DNA of 64,000 nt from positions 2,542,001-2,606,000 of the forward strand of contig CP144143.1 of the NCBI GenBank assembly GCA_028485475.2, in the 5' to 3' direction. This DNA is from Chitinophagaceae bacterium C216. GTDB taxonomy: Bacteria; Bacteroidota; Bacteroidia; Chitinophagales; Chitinophagaceae. Shown in pieces: positions 1-8,360 of the stretch (position 1 is its first letter; every line of letters begins with the position of its first letter). The position numbers and the translations under genes are program-made. Under the pieces are notes generated by a model. It had not been told where the DNA came from, did no database searches, and saw only the letters and a program-made list of their open reading frames with translations.

Positions 1-2177
1 TGAATCAAATGACTACCGATATTGCTGGTCATGATAATGATGGTGTTTTTGAAGTTCACCACCCTGCCTTTATTGTCGGTAAGACGGCCATCATCCAATA
101 CCTGCAAAAGAATATTCCATACATCCGGATGTGCTTTTTCAATTTCATCCAGCAACACTACACTATAAGGCTTACGTCTTACAGCCTCGGTAAGCTGACC
201 TCCCTCGTCATAACCCACATATCCGGGAGGAGCACCTACCAGTCTGCTAATGGAATGTTTTTCCTGGTATTCGCTCATGTCAATGCGGGTCATCATACTT
301 TCGTCGTCAAACAAGTACTCCGCCAATGCCCGCGCCAGCTCGGTTTTACCCACACCGGTAGTTCCCAAGAAAATGAAGGAACCAATAGGCCTTTTAGGGT
401 CGTTCAATCCGGCACGACTTCTACGAATGGCATCCGCTACAGCGGTAATGGCCTCGTCCTGCCCTACCACACGACGGTGCAAGTGCTCTTCCAGACGCAA
501 CAACTTTTCCCTATCGCTCTGTAACATCTTGCTTAAAGGGATACCGGTAGCTTTTGCAACGCTTTCGGCAATATCTTCAGCATCTACTTCTTCTTTCAAC
601 AACCGCTTTTCGGTATCGGTATCCAACTGTTTGGTAAGATGAGTAATTTTATTTTCTTCTTCTTTAATCTTACCATAGCGGATCTCTGCCACCTTACCAT
701 AATCGCCGTTACGTTCGGCCTGCTCGGCTTCTACTTTTAAATTCTCGATATTGGCTTTCGCAGTCTGAATTTGTTCCACCAGTTCTTTCTCTTCGGACCA
801 CTTCGCTTTCAAAGTATCGCGTTCCACGGAAAGATTGGCTATTTCGGTATTCAGCTGCTTCAGCTTTTCCTCATCGTTTTCGCGTTTGATCGCCTCACGT
901 TCGATCTCTAATTGACGAATTTGACGCTCCAGTTTATCCAGCTCTTCGGGCATGGAGTTCATTTCCAAGCGTAACTTAGCCGCACTTTCATCAATCAAGT
1001 CGATGGCTTTGTCAGGTAAGAAACGATCGGTAATATAGCGGTTAGATAACTCTACCGCAGCAATGATGGCGTCGTCCTTAATCCGCACATGATGGTGGGT
1101 TTCGTATTTATCCTTCAGGCCACGGAGGATAGAAATTGCATCCTCCACCGAAGGTTCATCAATCATCACCTTCTGGAAACGACGTTCCAATGCCTTATCC
1201 TTTTCGAAATACTTTTGATATTCATTCAAAGTGGTGGCACCGATAGCTCTCAGCTCGCCACGTGCCAGAGCCGGCTTAAGAATATTGGCTGCATCCATCG
1301 CTCCCTCACCTCCACCGGCACCCACCAGGGTGTGTATTTCATCAATGAAAAGGATAATCTCCCCTTCGCTGTTCTGCACCTCTTTTACCACGCCTTTCAA
1401 CCGCTCTTCAAATTCACCTTTATACTTGGCTCCGGCTATTAGCAAGCCCATATCCAATGCATAAATGGTCTTAGTCTTTAGATTCTCTGGTACATCTCCA
1501 TTGATGATACGATGAGCAATGCCTTCTACAATGGCTGTTTTACCCACACCGGGCTCACCTACCAACATGGGATTGTTTTTAGTACGGCGCGACAGAATAT
1601 GAAGCGTACGTCTAATTTCTTCATCTCGGCCAATTACCGGATCCAACTTTCCTTCACGAGCCAGATCATTTAGGTTCTTAGCGTACTTATTCAGGGTATT
1701 AAATTCCTGTGATTCGGTTTGGGATGACACACTACCCATTCCCTTACGCAGTTCTTTAATGGCAATGATCAGGCCTTGGGCAGTAAGTCCGGCATCTTTT
1801 AAAATATTGGCTGTATTGTCATTTCCCTGCACAATGGCCAGCAACAGCAGCTCAGGAGTAACAAACTCATCGTTGAACTGCTTCAGCTCGGCACCTGCAC
1901 GTAGGACAACGTTATTCACCTCCCTACTGATTTGCTGAGCCGGATCGCCTCCGGATATTTTGGGAAGCCTGCTAATAAGCTCCTCCAGCTTGTTCTCAAG
2001 CAGGTTAATGGTAACGTTGTTCTTTTTAAGAAGATATTCTACAGGAGTATCTTTCTGCTCCAGCAGCGCCTTTAACAGGTGTTCTGTTTCAATATTGGGG
2101 TTTCGCGCATTAAATGCGATTTGTTGCGCTTGCTGAAAGACCTCCGCAGCTTTTATAGTAAAGTTTCCTAAATTCAT
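1..2177 (-). CDS. clpB: ClpB-type ATP-dependent disaggregase (3' end beyond window)
   Basis: Hexameric AAA+ chaperone that threads aggregated proteins through its pore together with DnaK/DnaJ/GrpE. The frame reads from ATG at 2177 to the left edge without a stop, giving about 725 residues; the family is usually about 860-870, so roughly 140 C-terminal residues are missing. Visible parts: N-terminal Clp repeat domain (about 1-145), NBD1 with Walker [10 protein letters not shown] near residue 205 and Walker B LFIDEIHT near 277, a long charged coiled-coil M domain (about 400-525) that separates ClpB from ClpA/ClpC, and NBD2 with Walker [10 protein letters not shown] near 607 and Walker [12 protein letters not shown] near 672. 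The plus-strand open frames over this gene are shadows. No CIRCE element is visible upstream; a short perfect palindrome at 2243-2255 is the only candidate operator. Its co-chaperones grpE-dnaJ lie 13 kb away. Confidence 0.96.
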   Translation of the reverse strand, partial: MNLGNFTIKAAEVFQQAQQIAFNARNPNIETEHLLKALLEQKDTPVEYLLKKNNVTINLLENKLEELISRLPKISGGDPAQQISREVNNVVLRAGAELKQFNDEFVTPELLLLAIVQGNDNTANILKDAGLTAQGLIIAIKELRKGMGSVSSQTESQEFNTLNKYAKNLNDLAREGKLDPVIGRDEEIRRTLHILSRRTKNNPMLVGEPGVGKTAIVEGIAHRIINGDVPENLKTKTIYALDMGLLIAGAKYKGEFEERLKGVVKEVQNSEGEIILFIDEIHTLVGAGGGEGAMDAANILKPALARGELRAIGATTLNEYQKYFEKDKALERRFQKVMIDEPSVEDAISILRGLKDKYETHHHVRIKDDAIIAAVELSNRYITDRFLPDKAIDLIDESAAKLRLEMNSMPEELDKLERQIRQLEIEREAIKRENDEEKLKQLNTEIANLSVERDTLKAKWSEEKELVEQIQTAKANIENLKVEAEQAERNGDYGKVAEIRYGKIKEEENKITHLTKQLDTDTEKRLLKEEVDAEDIAESVAKATGIPLSKMLQSDREKLLRLEEHLHRRVVGQDEAITAVADAIRRSRAGLNDPKRPIGSFIFLGTTGVGKTELARALAEYLFDDESMMTRIDMSEYQEKHSISRLVGAPPGYVGYDEGGQLTEAVRRKPYSVVLLDEIEKAHPDVWNILLQVLDDGRLTDNKGRVVNFKNTIIIMTSNIGSHLI

Positions 2178-2242
2178 AATTAAGTTGTCCTTTTTGATTT
2201 GCAAATGCTCTGGTACTGTTTACCGGAACACCCTCTTTTAAT

Positions 2243-2255
2243 TGGGTGACACCCA
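2243..2255. promoter_or_regulatory. Short palindrome upstream of clpB
   Basis: TGGGTG-A-CACCCA is a perfect hyphenated palindrome 66-78 bp before the clpB start, inside the 207-bp gap between clpB and the YigZ-family gene. It may be a repressor site or an mRNA hairpin; its function is an inference only. Confidence 0.3.
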
Positions 2256-2384
2256 TACCTATCAAATCAAAATCCAGACCAACTTTTTATGTAATGATGT
2301 CATATTCAATCAATTAAATATGACTAAACTGCAGTTTTTGCACAATTTTCATGCTATTTTTTCAGCCACAGCTCAATAAGTACA

Positions 2385-2999
2385 TTACAAGGTCTTTACG
2401 GGAGCTAATGTGATATTTCTGATATCATTCAACCGCATCAATGTTTCGTTAAGCCGATTTTTAGGTATACCAATTTCAATATTACAAAATAATTGTAGCT
2501 CTTGTTTAATGACTTCGCAATCGAAATGTTTTACCACCGTCATTACTTCGTTCATCTGCGTATAATCAAACTGAATCTGATAGGGAATTAAGACGGGCTT
2601 GCGCACTAATGGCGTCACTTGTAATACCAACGAAGCTGCGGTCTTATAGGCATTAATTAAACCCGGCACCCCTAATAAAGTACCCCCAAAATAACGCACG
2701 ACAATAATGATAATATCCGTAACGTTTTTGCTATCTATTTGCCCCAATATAGGCCTTCCGGCTGTGCCCGAAGGCTCGCCGTCATCACTTACCCTAAACT
2801 GATTATTATCCAAGCCTAAGCGATAGGCAAAGCAATAGTGCCTTGCCTTGGGATATTCTTTTTTTATATCAGCTATTCTTTGTTTACAATCTGCAACAGT
2901 CTTTACTGGATAAGCTATCGCAATAAACCGGCTTCCTCTATCCTTAAACTCTGCCGTACCAACTTTCTCAATCGTATTGTAATAATCAGGCAACTCCAT
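2385..2999 (-). CDS. YigZ/IMPACT family protein (UPF0029)
   Basis: A 204-residue protein of the IMPACT/YigZ family. The family signature SDDGEPSGTAGRPIL is present at about residues 70-85, followed by a glycine-rich stretch (VVRYFGGTLLGVPGLINAY), and a smaller C-terminal ferredoxin-like domain would follow from about residue 140. Length fits bacterial members. The biochemical role is not settled: eukaryotic IMPACT regulates the Gcn2 kinase, and bacterial members are suspected of a link to translation. I chose ATG 2999; an in-frame TTG two codons upstream is less likely. The gene overlaps the 3' end of ribD by 14 bp, so the two are probably one transcript with coupled translation. Confidence 0.92.
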   Translation of the reverse strand: MELPDYYNTIEKVGTAEFKDRGSRFIAIAYPVKTVADCKQRIADIKKEYPKARHYCFAYRLGLDNNQFRVSDDGEPSGTAGRPILGQIDSKNVTDIIIIVVRYFGGTLLGVPGLINAYKTAASLVLQVTPLVRKPVLIPYQIQFDYTQMNEVMTVVKHFDCEVIKQELQLFCNIEIGIPKNRLNETLMRLNDIRNITLAPVKTL

Positions 3000-4056
3000 G
3001 AACAAAAAGATTATTGCTGTTTTTATAATAACTGATTTCGTCGTTAGCCAAGTACACTGTCTTTAATGGCTGCTGACATGAAAGTACAGGCGCCGCAACA
3101 CCGCTTCTAATAATAGCATTTTTGTTTACAATTACTCTTGCTTCATCCCACAAGCCCGCATCAATAAATAATTGCAACAATTGTCGCCCTCCTTCTATCA
3201 ATACACTTTGTATCTGCCAATCATATAGCCTTTGCAATACATCGCGTATCATTTCATTGCCATTTACCTGCAGATAGTGAATATTTCCTTCTACGGCCTC
3301 TTTTTGCCTATTAAAGACAAGCGTCTCATCCTGCTGGGCAAACAAACGCAGATCTTTAGGAACACGCAAATGCGGGTCCCACAAAATTTTCTTCGGGCTT
3401 TTACCCATCCACAGACGATTATTCAATATCGGATTGTCTTTAATCGCCGTATGAGCACCCACCATGATGGCTACAGTCTCGCTACGCCACTGATGTACCA
3501 GCCTGTTGGTGTATTCGTTACTAATCAACAATCGCTCCTCCCCTACCGAATCAATAAATCCGTCTGCAGTTTGTGCCCATTTTAAAATAATATACGGGCG
3601 TTTATGTGTATGATATGTAAGGAAAGCTTTGTTCAGTTCAATGGCTTGCTGTTCTAGAACTCCCACTGTTACCGACACTCCTGCAGCCTGCAATTTCTGC
3701 ACACCTTTACCGTTCACCTCTTGAAAGATATCGCTACAACCAATTACCACGCGGGGTATCTGATGTTTTATAATCAAATCCGCGCAGGGTGGTGTTTTGC
3801 CGTAATGTGCACAGGGCTCCAATGAAACATACAAAGTGGAAGAGATAATTTTATCTTTGTGTTGTTTCAATGCATCTTCAATGCAATGGACCTCAGCGTG
3901 AGGACCTCCATATTGCTGATGATAGCCTTCGCCGATAATCTCACCTTCGTGCACTAATACCGCCCCCACCATAGGATTAGGAGCTACATAGCCACATCCT
4001 AATCGGGCTAACTGAAAACAGCGTTGCATGTATTGCTGATGCATAACGTTTTGCAT
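2986..4056 (-). CDS. ribD: Bifunctional riboflavin deaminase/reductase RibD
   Basis: Carries out two cytoplasmic steps of riboflavin synthesis: deamination of the pyrimidine ring of the GTP-derived intermediate, then NADPH reduction of the ribose side chain. The 356 residues split into a cytidine-deaminase-like N-domain, with zinc motif HAE in GGPHAEVHCIEDA and EPCAHYGKTPPCADLI, and a C-terminal RibD reductase domain from about residue 150 (RPYIILKWAQTADGFID). Both active-site sets look intact. The ATG at 4056 directly follows a TACATTTG box with 4 nt between, which suggests a leaderless message. It is divergent from prmC across 30 bp and overlaps the YigZ-family gene downstream. No FMN riboswitch fits in the short gap. 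Confidence 0.95.
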   Translation of the reverse strand: MQNVMHQQYMQRCFQLARLGCGYVAPNPMVGAVLVHEGEIIGEGYHQQYGGPHAEVHCIEDALKQHKDKIISSTLYVSLEPCAHYGKTPPCADLIIKHQIPRVVIGCSDIFQEVNGKGVQKLQAAGVSVTVGVLEQQAIELNKAFLTYHTHKRPYIILKWAQTADGFIDSVGEERLLISNEYTNRLVHQWRSETVAIMVGAHTAIKDNPILNNRLWMGKSPKKILWDPHLRVPKDLRLFAQQDETLVFNRQKEAVEGNIHYLQVNGNEMIRDVLQRLYDWQIQSVLIEGGRQLLQLFIDAGLWDEARVIVNKNAIIRSGVAAPVLSCQQPLKTVYLANDEISYYKNSNNLFVHGVA

Positions 4057-4060
4057 TTTG

Positions 4061-4068
4061 CAAATGTA
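4061..4068 (-). promoter_or_regulatory. -7 box TACATTTG for ribD
   Basis: An exact TAnnTTTG match on the minus strand, 4 nt before the ribD ATG. With Bacteroidota spacing, transcription would start at or next to the start codon. Its -33 partner is not clear. Confidence 0.5.
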
Positions 4069-4074
4069 AATGAT

Positions 4075-4082
4075 TAAGTTTG
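4075..4082 (+). promoter_or_regulatory. -7 box TAAGTTTG for prmC
   Basis: An exact TAnnTTTG match 4 nt before the prmC ATG, with a TTTG at 4050-4053, 21 nt upstream, as a possible -33 element that lies partly inside the start of ribD. Two oppositely facing -7 boxes thus share a 30-bp gap. Confidence 0.5.
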
Positions 4083-4086
4083 CACT

Positions 4087-4932
4087 ATGTCTCTTCGCAA
4101 GCTTCAGGATGAATTTATAGCAGCGCTAAATCCCCTATACGATCCCGGCGAGGCAGCAAACATTTGGTATCTGGTTATTGAATCGCTTACGGAAATTAAT
4201 TTGCGCACCCATCCGCAAACAATTTTCACGCCTGATGGCTGTTTCATAAAAAGCATTCATGATATCATACGGCGATTACAAAACTACGAGCCTATACAAT
4301 ACATTCTCAACGAGGCCTGGTTTTATGATATTCCTTTCTTCGTAAACCATCATGTACTCATTCCTCGACCCGAAACAGAAGAGTTAGTAGATTGGATCAT
4401 TAGAGAAAATACGAAAGCCATCATTCATGTTCTCGACATTGGCACGGGCAGTGGCTGCATTCCTGTTATATTAAAAAGAAAAATACCTCTGGCCTATATC
4501 TGGAGTTGCGATATCAGTGAACAGGCTTTAAAAGTAGCTCAGAAAAACGCTACCCAATACAAAACCCAAATAAACTTTCTGCATCTGGATTTCTTAAATG
4601 AACAAAACTGGTCGAAGCTTCCCAAGGTGGATATTATGGTAAGTAATCCTCCTTATATCCCTCAAAAAGATAAAGCCGGCATGCATCGCAATGTGGTACA
4701 ATACGAACCTCATACGGCTCTATTTGTCACCGATGAAAATCCTTTAATTTTCTACGATGCGATTGCTCGTGCAGGCAGGCAACTTTTACAACCCGACGGA
4801 AAAATTTATGTAGAAATACATGAAGCCTTGGGTACCGACACCGTTGCTGTATTTACACAATATGGCTATTCGGCAACATTAAAAAAAGACATGCAGGGAA
4901 AAGACCGCTTTGTAAAAGCCGTGTATGCTTAA
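4087..4932 (+). CDS. prmC: Peptide chain release factor N5-glutamine methyltransferase PrmC
   Basis: Methylates the glutamine of the GGQ motif in release factors RF1/RF2 using S-adenosylmethionine, raising termination efficiency. The 281-residue protein has an N-terminal helical domain, the SAM-binding loop LDIGTGSGCIPV at about residues 115-126, and the substrate motif NPPYIP at about 187-192, all diagnostic of PrmC/HemK rather than of other methyltransferases. Length is normal. The ATG at 4087 is preceded by TAAGTTTG-CACT with no room for a ribosome binding site. Convergent with the acyl-CoA dehydrogenase 18 bp downstream; I see no clear terminator between them. Confidence 0.95.
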   Translation: MSLRKLQDEFIAALNPLYDPGEAANIWYLVIESLTEINLRTHPQTIFTPDGCFIKSIHDIIRRLQNYEPIQYILNEAWFYDIPFFVNHHVLIPRPETEELVDWIIRENTKAIIHVLDIGTGSGCIPVILKRKIPLAYIWSCDISEQALKVAQKNATQYKTQINFLHLDFLNEQNWSKLPKVDIMVSNPPYIPQKDKAGMHRNVVQYEPHTALFVTDENPLIFYDAIARAGRQLLQPDGKIYVEIHEALGTDTVAVFTQYGYSATLKKDMQGKDRFVKAVYA

Positions 4933-4950
4933 TGCTTCGTTTTAGCCACG

Positions 4951-6105
4951 CTATTTTAGGATGCCGCGACTGATGACGATGCGCTGTACTTCACTGGTAC
5001 CTTCATAAATCTGCGTAATCTTGGCATCACGCATCAGCCGCTCCACATGATATTCCTTTACATATCCGTATCCGCCGTGCACCTGTACCGCTTCTATAGC
5101 TGTCCACATGGCCACTTCCGATGCATACAGCTTAGCCATGGAAGAGCTAATCGTATAATCCTTATGATGGTCCTTTTCCCAGGCCGCTTTGTAACATAAC
5201 AAGCGGGCGGCTTCTATTTTCGTATGCATATCGGCCAACTTAAAAGCAATAGCCTGGTGATTCATAATCTCTGTACCAAAAGCCTTGCGCGTTTTAGCAT
5301 ATTCCTTCGCCAGCTCATATGCGCCTGCCGCAATACCCAATGCCTGTGCAGCAATGCCTATACGACCGCCAGCCAGTGTTTTCATAGCGAATGTAAATCC
5401 GAAACCATCATCACCAATACGATTTGCTTTAGGCACTTTTACATCGTTGAACATTACCGTATGTGTATCGCTACCGCGAATACCCATTTTGTTTTCTTTT
5501 TTTGCTACCGTCACACCTTCCCAGTCTTTTTCAACAATTAATGCATTAATCCCCTTTGCCCCCTTGGTAGCATCCGTTTGGGCCATTACTAGGTATACAG
5601 ATGCGCTACTGCCGTTGGTAATCCAGTTTTTCGTACCGTTCAGCAGGTAATAGTCTCCCATATCTATAGCAGTAGTTCGTTGAGAAGTAGCATCACTTCC
5701 GGCTTCGGGCTCACTTAGCATAAAAGCACCGATATACAATTTGCCATCTTTCTTACCTTGCGCCAAAGGTGTAAGGTATCGCTGCTTTTGCTCTTCTGTT
5801 CCAAAGGCCTCCAATCCGTAACAAACCAGGCTATTGTTGACACTCATGCACACACTCACACTGGCATCCACTTTAGATATCTCTTCCATGGCCAGCACAT
5901 AACTTAAAGTATCGAGGCCGGCCCCGCCGTATTTTTCGGGCACCATCATTCCCATAAAACCTAGGTCTGCCAATTGGGATACCTGCTCAACAGGAAACAG
6001 CTGTTGCTCATCTCTTTCGATAACTCCGGGCAAACATTCGTTCTGAGCAAAGTCCCGGGCAGCTTTCTGTATCATCAGGTGTTCTTCGGTCAGTTCAAAG
6101 TTCAT
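4951..6105 (-). CDS. Acyl-CoA dehydrogenase
   Basis: FAD enzyme that makes the alpha-beta double bond in acyl-CoA, feeding electrons to electron-transfer flavoprotein. The 384 residues show the helical N-domain, the beta-domain FAD/substrate loop (YIGAFMLSEPEAGSDA), the ACYL-COA_DH signature region (GIAAQALGIAAGAYELA) and the C-terminal IYEGTSEVQ, whose Glu at about residue 368 is the catalytic base in short- and medium-chain enzymes. It most resembles butyryl/short-chain dehydrogenases, but chain length cannot be set from sequence alone. It stands alone: no ETF, thiolase or hydratase gene is adjacent. A perfect 10-bp inverted repeat at 6117-6141, right before the gene, suggests repressor control, perhaps by a TetR-type acyl-CoA sensor (inference). 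Confidence 0.95.
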   Translation of the reverse strand: MNFELTEEHLMIQKAARDFAQNECLPGVIERDEQQLFPVEQVSQLADLGFMGMMVPEKYGGAGLDTLSYVLAMEEISKVDASVSVCMSVNNSLVCYGLEAFGTEEQKQRYLTPLAQGKKDGKLYIGAFMLSEPEAGSDATSQRTTAIDMGDYYLLNGTKNWITNGSSASVYLVMAQTDATKGAKGINALIVEKDWEGVTVAKKENKMGIRGSDTHTVMFNDVKVPKANRIGDDGFGFTFAMKTLAGGRIGIAAQALGIAAGAYELAKEYAKTRKAFGTEIMNHQAIAFKLADMHTKIEAARLLCYKAAWEKDHHKDYTISSSMAKLYASEVAMWTAIEAVQVHGGYGYVKEYHVERLMRDAKITQIYEGTSEVQRIVISRGILK

Positions 6106-6116
6106 ATAGCACGTTT

Positions 6117-6141
6117 GTATAAATTTATAGAAAATTTATAC
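6117..6141. promoter_or_regulatory. Perfect 10-bp inverted repeat (candidate operator)
   Basis: GTATAAATTT and AAATTTATAC are exact reverse complements separated by 5 bp, ending 12 bp before the acyl-CoA dehydrogenase ATG. The position overlaps the likely promoter. It lacks the GC stem and T-run of a terminator, so an operator is the better reading. Confidence 0.5.
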
Positions 6142-6182
6142 ACGCAGGGGCGATACATTTTAAAATTTGATACCTACAAAAA

Positions 6183-6202
6183 AAATCGCCTTTCGGCGAT
6201 TT
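6183..6202 (-). terminator. Rho-independent terminator of the DEAD-box helicase gene
   Basis: Stem AAATCGCC/GGCGATTT with a 4-nt loop. On the minus strand the hairpin runs into eight T residues, 27 bp past the helicase stop codon. Confidence 0.85.
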
Positions 6203-6228
6203 GATATCATACATTTTGTTTATTGATT

Positions 6229-7884
6229 TTAAGCAGAACGTCGTCCTTTACCTCTGCCTCCACCACTATCCGCGTCGTTCATACGAATCTTGCGTCCACG
6301 ATAATTTTTACCATCCAAAGCACGAATCATCTTTTTGGCAGCCTGAGGTTCTATTTCGATCCAGCTGTTCATTTCTTTCATGTCGATGCGTCCCAATACG
6401 CTTTTATCTAGCCCACTCATGTCTAAAATAAACTGTAAGAAACTGGCTTTATAAAAACCATCCTTAGTTCCTAGGTTCACAAACAGGCGCTGATAATTAC
6501 CAGCCGATCTTCTGCCTATGGTTTTTTCTCTTGTACCGCGAGGTTCTCGCTCTTGTGCTCGTATGTTCAGGTCGGCGGCATTTTCGTAATATCTAAGGAA
6601 TCTGTCAAACTCCAGTGCTGCTACGCGCTGAAGAATCTCCTCCTTCTCCATGTCGGCAAATTTTTCGCGCAGTGCCGGCAGGTAAGCTTCATACTCCCCG
6701 CTACTGATATCAGCACTTAGCAAACGCTCAATGAAGTAGAAGAACTGCTTGCGACATACATCTTTTCCCGAAGGGATATCCATTCTGGAAAAGCGGGTAT
6801 TTACTAGTTTTTCAATCTGCCGTAATCTATAAAGCTCCTTAGGTGTTACAATGGAAATCGATACACCACTTCTGCCTGCGCGTCCGGTACGACCACTACG
6901 GTGGGTATATACTTCGGTGTCCTCAGGCAACTCGTAGTTGATAACATGAGTAATTCCCTGCACATCAATACCACGGGCAGCCACATCTGTAGCGATCAGC
7001 AGTTGCAACGATTTTTCTCTAAAACGCGCCATCACCTTATCGCGCTGCGCCTGGGTTAGATCGCCATGTAGCGCGTCGATATCGTACCCTTCGCGAATCA
7101 ACTGCTCAGTAATATGCTGCGCATCGGCCTTAGTGCGGGTGAAGATAATCCCGTAAATGCCCGGGTTAAAATCGATAATCCGTTTCAGAGTTTCGTAACG
7201 ATTGACATGTTGTGTCAAGAAATACTGGTGATCGATATTAACATTGGTGGAATTTACTTTTCCTACAGCAATTTCTACGGGTTTATCCATATAGCGCTTA
7301 CTTACCTGCCTGATTTCAGGCGGCATAGTAGCACTGAAAAGCCACATACTGTGACGATTTATGGTTTCCTTAAGAATGAATTCTATGTCATCCTTAAAAC
7401 CCATGTTTAGCATTTCATCAGCCTCATCCAGTACTACATAATGAATGTTTTCCAGATGAATGGCTTTACGCTCTATAAGATCAATCAGGCGGCCGGGTGT
7501 GGCTACTACTATATGCACCCCTTTCCTCAGCTGCTGAATTTGCTGCGTAATGGATGTGCCTCCGTATACAGCGGCTACATGTACCTTCTTCTTTGCCGGA
7601 CTGAATCTTTCTAAGTCGGCCGAGATCTGTAAACACAATTCCCGTGTAGGGCATATCACCAGCGCTTGCGGCGAACGCTGTTCTTTATTAATAAGTTGTA
7701 ATAATGGTAAACCAAAAGCTGCAGTTTTTCCAGTCCCGGTCTGTGCCAGTCCCACAAAATCTTTTGTTCCTTGTAATAAAACTGGGATGGCTTTTTCCTG
7801 TATAGGAGTGGGAGTAACGAAACCGATGGTTTCAAGAGACTGGAGCAGATCTGCTTCAAGTCCTAACGATTCAAATGTTGTCAT
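6229..7884 (-). CDS. DEAD-box ATP-dependent RNA helicase with DbpA-like C-terminal domain
   Basis: RNA helicase for ribosome assembly or RNA turnover, including growth in the cold, by family analogy with DeaD/CsdA and DbpA. 551 residues: Q motif (GFVTPTPIQEKAIP), Walker A AQTGTGKTAAF near residue 46, PTRELCLQ, DEAD within VLDEADEMLNMGF near 152, SAT, and the RecA2 motifs IATDVAARGID and HRSGRTGRAGR. After about residue 450 comes a DbpA-type RNA-recognition domain and a basic, glycine-rich tail (GGGRGKGRRSA), a layout common in this phylum. A TACCTTTG box lies 10 nt before the ATG, so the 5' leader would be only a few bases. It has its own terminator at 6183-6202. Confidence 0.95.
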   Translation of the reverse strand: MTTFESLGLEADLLQSLETIGFVTPTPIQEKAIPVLLQGTKDFVGLAQTGTGKTAAFGLPLLQLINKEQRSPQALVICPTRELCLQISADLERFSPAKKKVHVAAVYGGTSITQQIQQLRKGVHIVVATPGRLIDLIERKAIHLENIHYVVLDEADEMLNMGFKDDIEFILKETINRHSMWLFSATMPPEIRQVSKRYMDKPVEIAVGKVNSTNVNIDHQYFLTQHVNRYETLKRIIDFNPGIYGIIFTRTKADAQHITEQLIREGYDIDALHGDLTQAQRDKVMARFREKSLQLLIATDVAARGIDVQGITHVINYELPEDTEVYTHRSGRTGRAGRSGVSISIVTPKELYRLRQIEKLVNTRFSRMDIPSGKDVCRKQFFYFIERLLSADISSGEYEAYLPALREKFADMEKEEILQRVAALEFDRFLRYYENAADLNIRAQEREPRGTREKTIGRRSAGNYQRLFVNLGTKDGFYKASFLQFILDMSGLDKSVLGRIDMKEMNSWIEIEPQAAKKMIRALDGKNYRGRKIRMNDADSGGGRGKGRRSA

Positions 7885-7894
7885 AAAAAGAGTG

Positions 7895-7902
7895 CAAAGG
7901 TA
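7895..7902 (-). promoter_or_regulatory. -7 box TACCTTTG for the DEAD-box helicase
   Basis: An exact TAnnTTTG on the minus strand, 10 nt upstream of the helicase ATG at 7884. No certain -33 TTTG is seen at the expected distance. Confidence 0.5.
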
Positions 7903-7962
7903 CGTAAAGTTTCCGGTTTAAAGGTAATATTAGGAAAATACATACCAATTATTAATAAAAAA

Positions 7963-7985
7963 CCATCCCGCACAAAGCGGAATGG
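7963..7985 (-). terminator. Terminator of the small lipoprotein gene
   Basis: Stem CCATCCCGC/GCGGAATGG (one G-U pair) with a 5-nt loop; on the minus strand it is followed by TTTTTTATTAAT. It sits 37 bp after the lipoprotein stop codon. Confidence 0.8.
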
Positions 7986-8021
7986 CTCCTCTATATTGCT
8001 TGCCGAATAATAAACTAAGGG

Positions 8022-8222
8022 TTAATAAGTAACTGTATCTGTATTCGTACTATCAATGTTAGTAGCTGTAGAGTCTAATGCTCCTTCTGTTACCGGATCG
8101 GTTACTGTAGAATCAGGAGGCAATACGTTTGCATCCACATTTTCACTATTATTGTTATCTGCACTATTACAAGCCGCAAATACTAACATACTGATTCCCA
8201 GCACATATAATAACTTTTTCAT
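8022..8222 (-). CDS. Small lipoprotein of unknown function
   Basis: A 66-residue protein with a type II signal peptide: MKKLLYVLGISMLVFAAC, with lipobox VFAAC at residue 18. The mature part is about 48 residues, rich in Asn, Asp, Ser and Thr, with a TDPVTEGALDSTATNIDSTN-type acidic linker and no recognisable fold. I do not recognise a family. Context is the main clue: it is divergent from an ECF sigma factor operon, and the gap carries mirror-image AGTAACCC elements, so it may be a target of that sigma factor. The ATG at 8222 and the terminator at 7963-7985 support a real gene despite its size. Confidence 0.75.
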   Translation of the reverse strand: MKKLLYVLGISMLVFAACNSADNNNSENVDANVLPPDSTVTDPVTEGALDSTATNIDSTNTDTVTY

Positions 8223-8255
8223 AAAATATTCATTTTTATTGTAAAAGAATTGATA

Positions 8256-8327
8256 CCCTTTTCAGGAAAAAGTAACCCGTTATAAATATTTTTTTCTAAT
8301 TTTTTTTCTGGCTGAAAAAGGGTTACT
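8256..8327. promoter_or_regulatory. Mirror-image divergent promoter region of the sigma/lipoprotein pair
   Basis: AGTAACCC at 8271-8278 faces the sigma gene, and its reverse complement GGGTTACT at 8320-8327 faces the lipoprotein gene. Outside and inside these, CCCTTTTCAG (8256-8265) pairs with CTGAAAAAGGG (8312-8322). GTAACC resembles the AAC-type -35 elements of ECF sigma factors. An autoregulated divergent promoter is my inference. Confidence 0.4.
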
Positions 8328-8360
8328 ATTTTTAAAATTGCGTATTAAAAACTACACAGG

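Noticed and set aside
9-1464. Plus-strand open frames of 77-171 residues
   Set aside because: They lie entirely within the clpB coding region on the other strand, have no family resemblance and no ribosome binding site.
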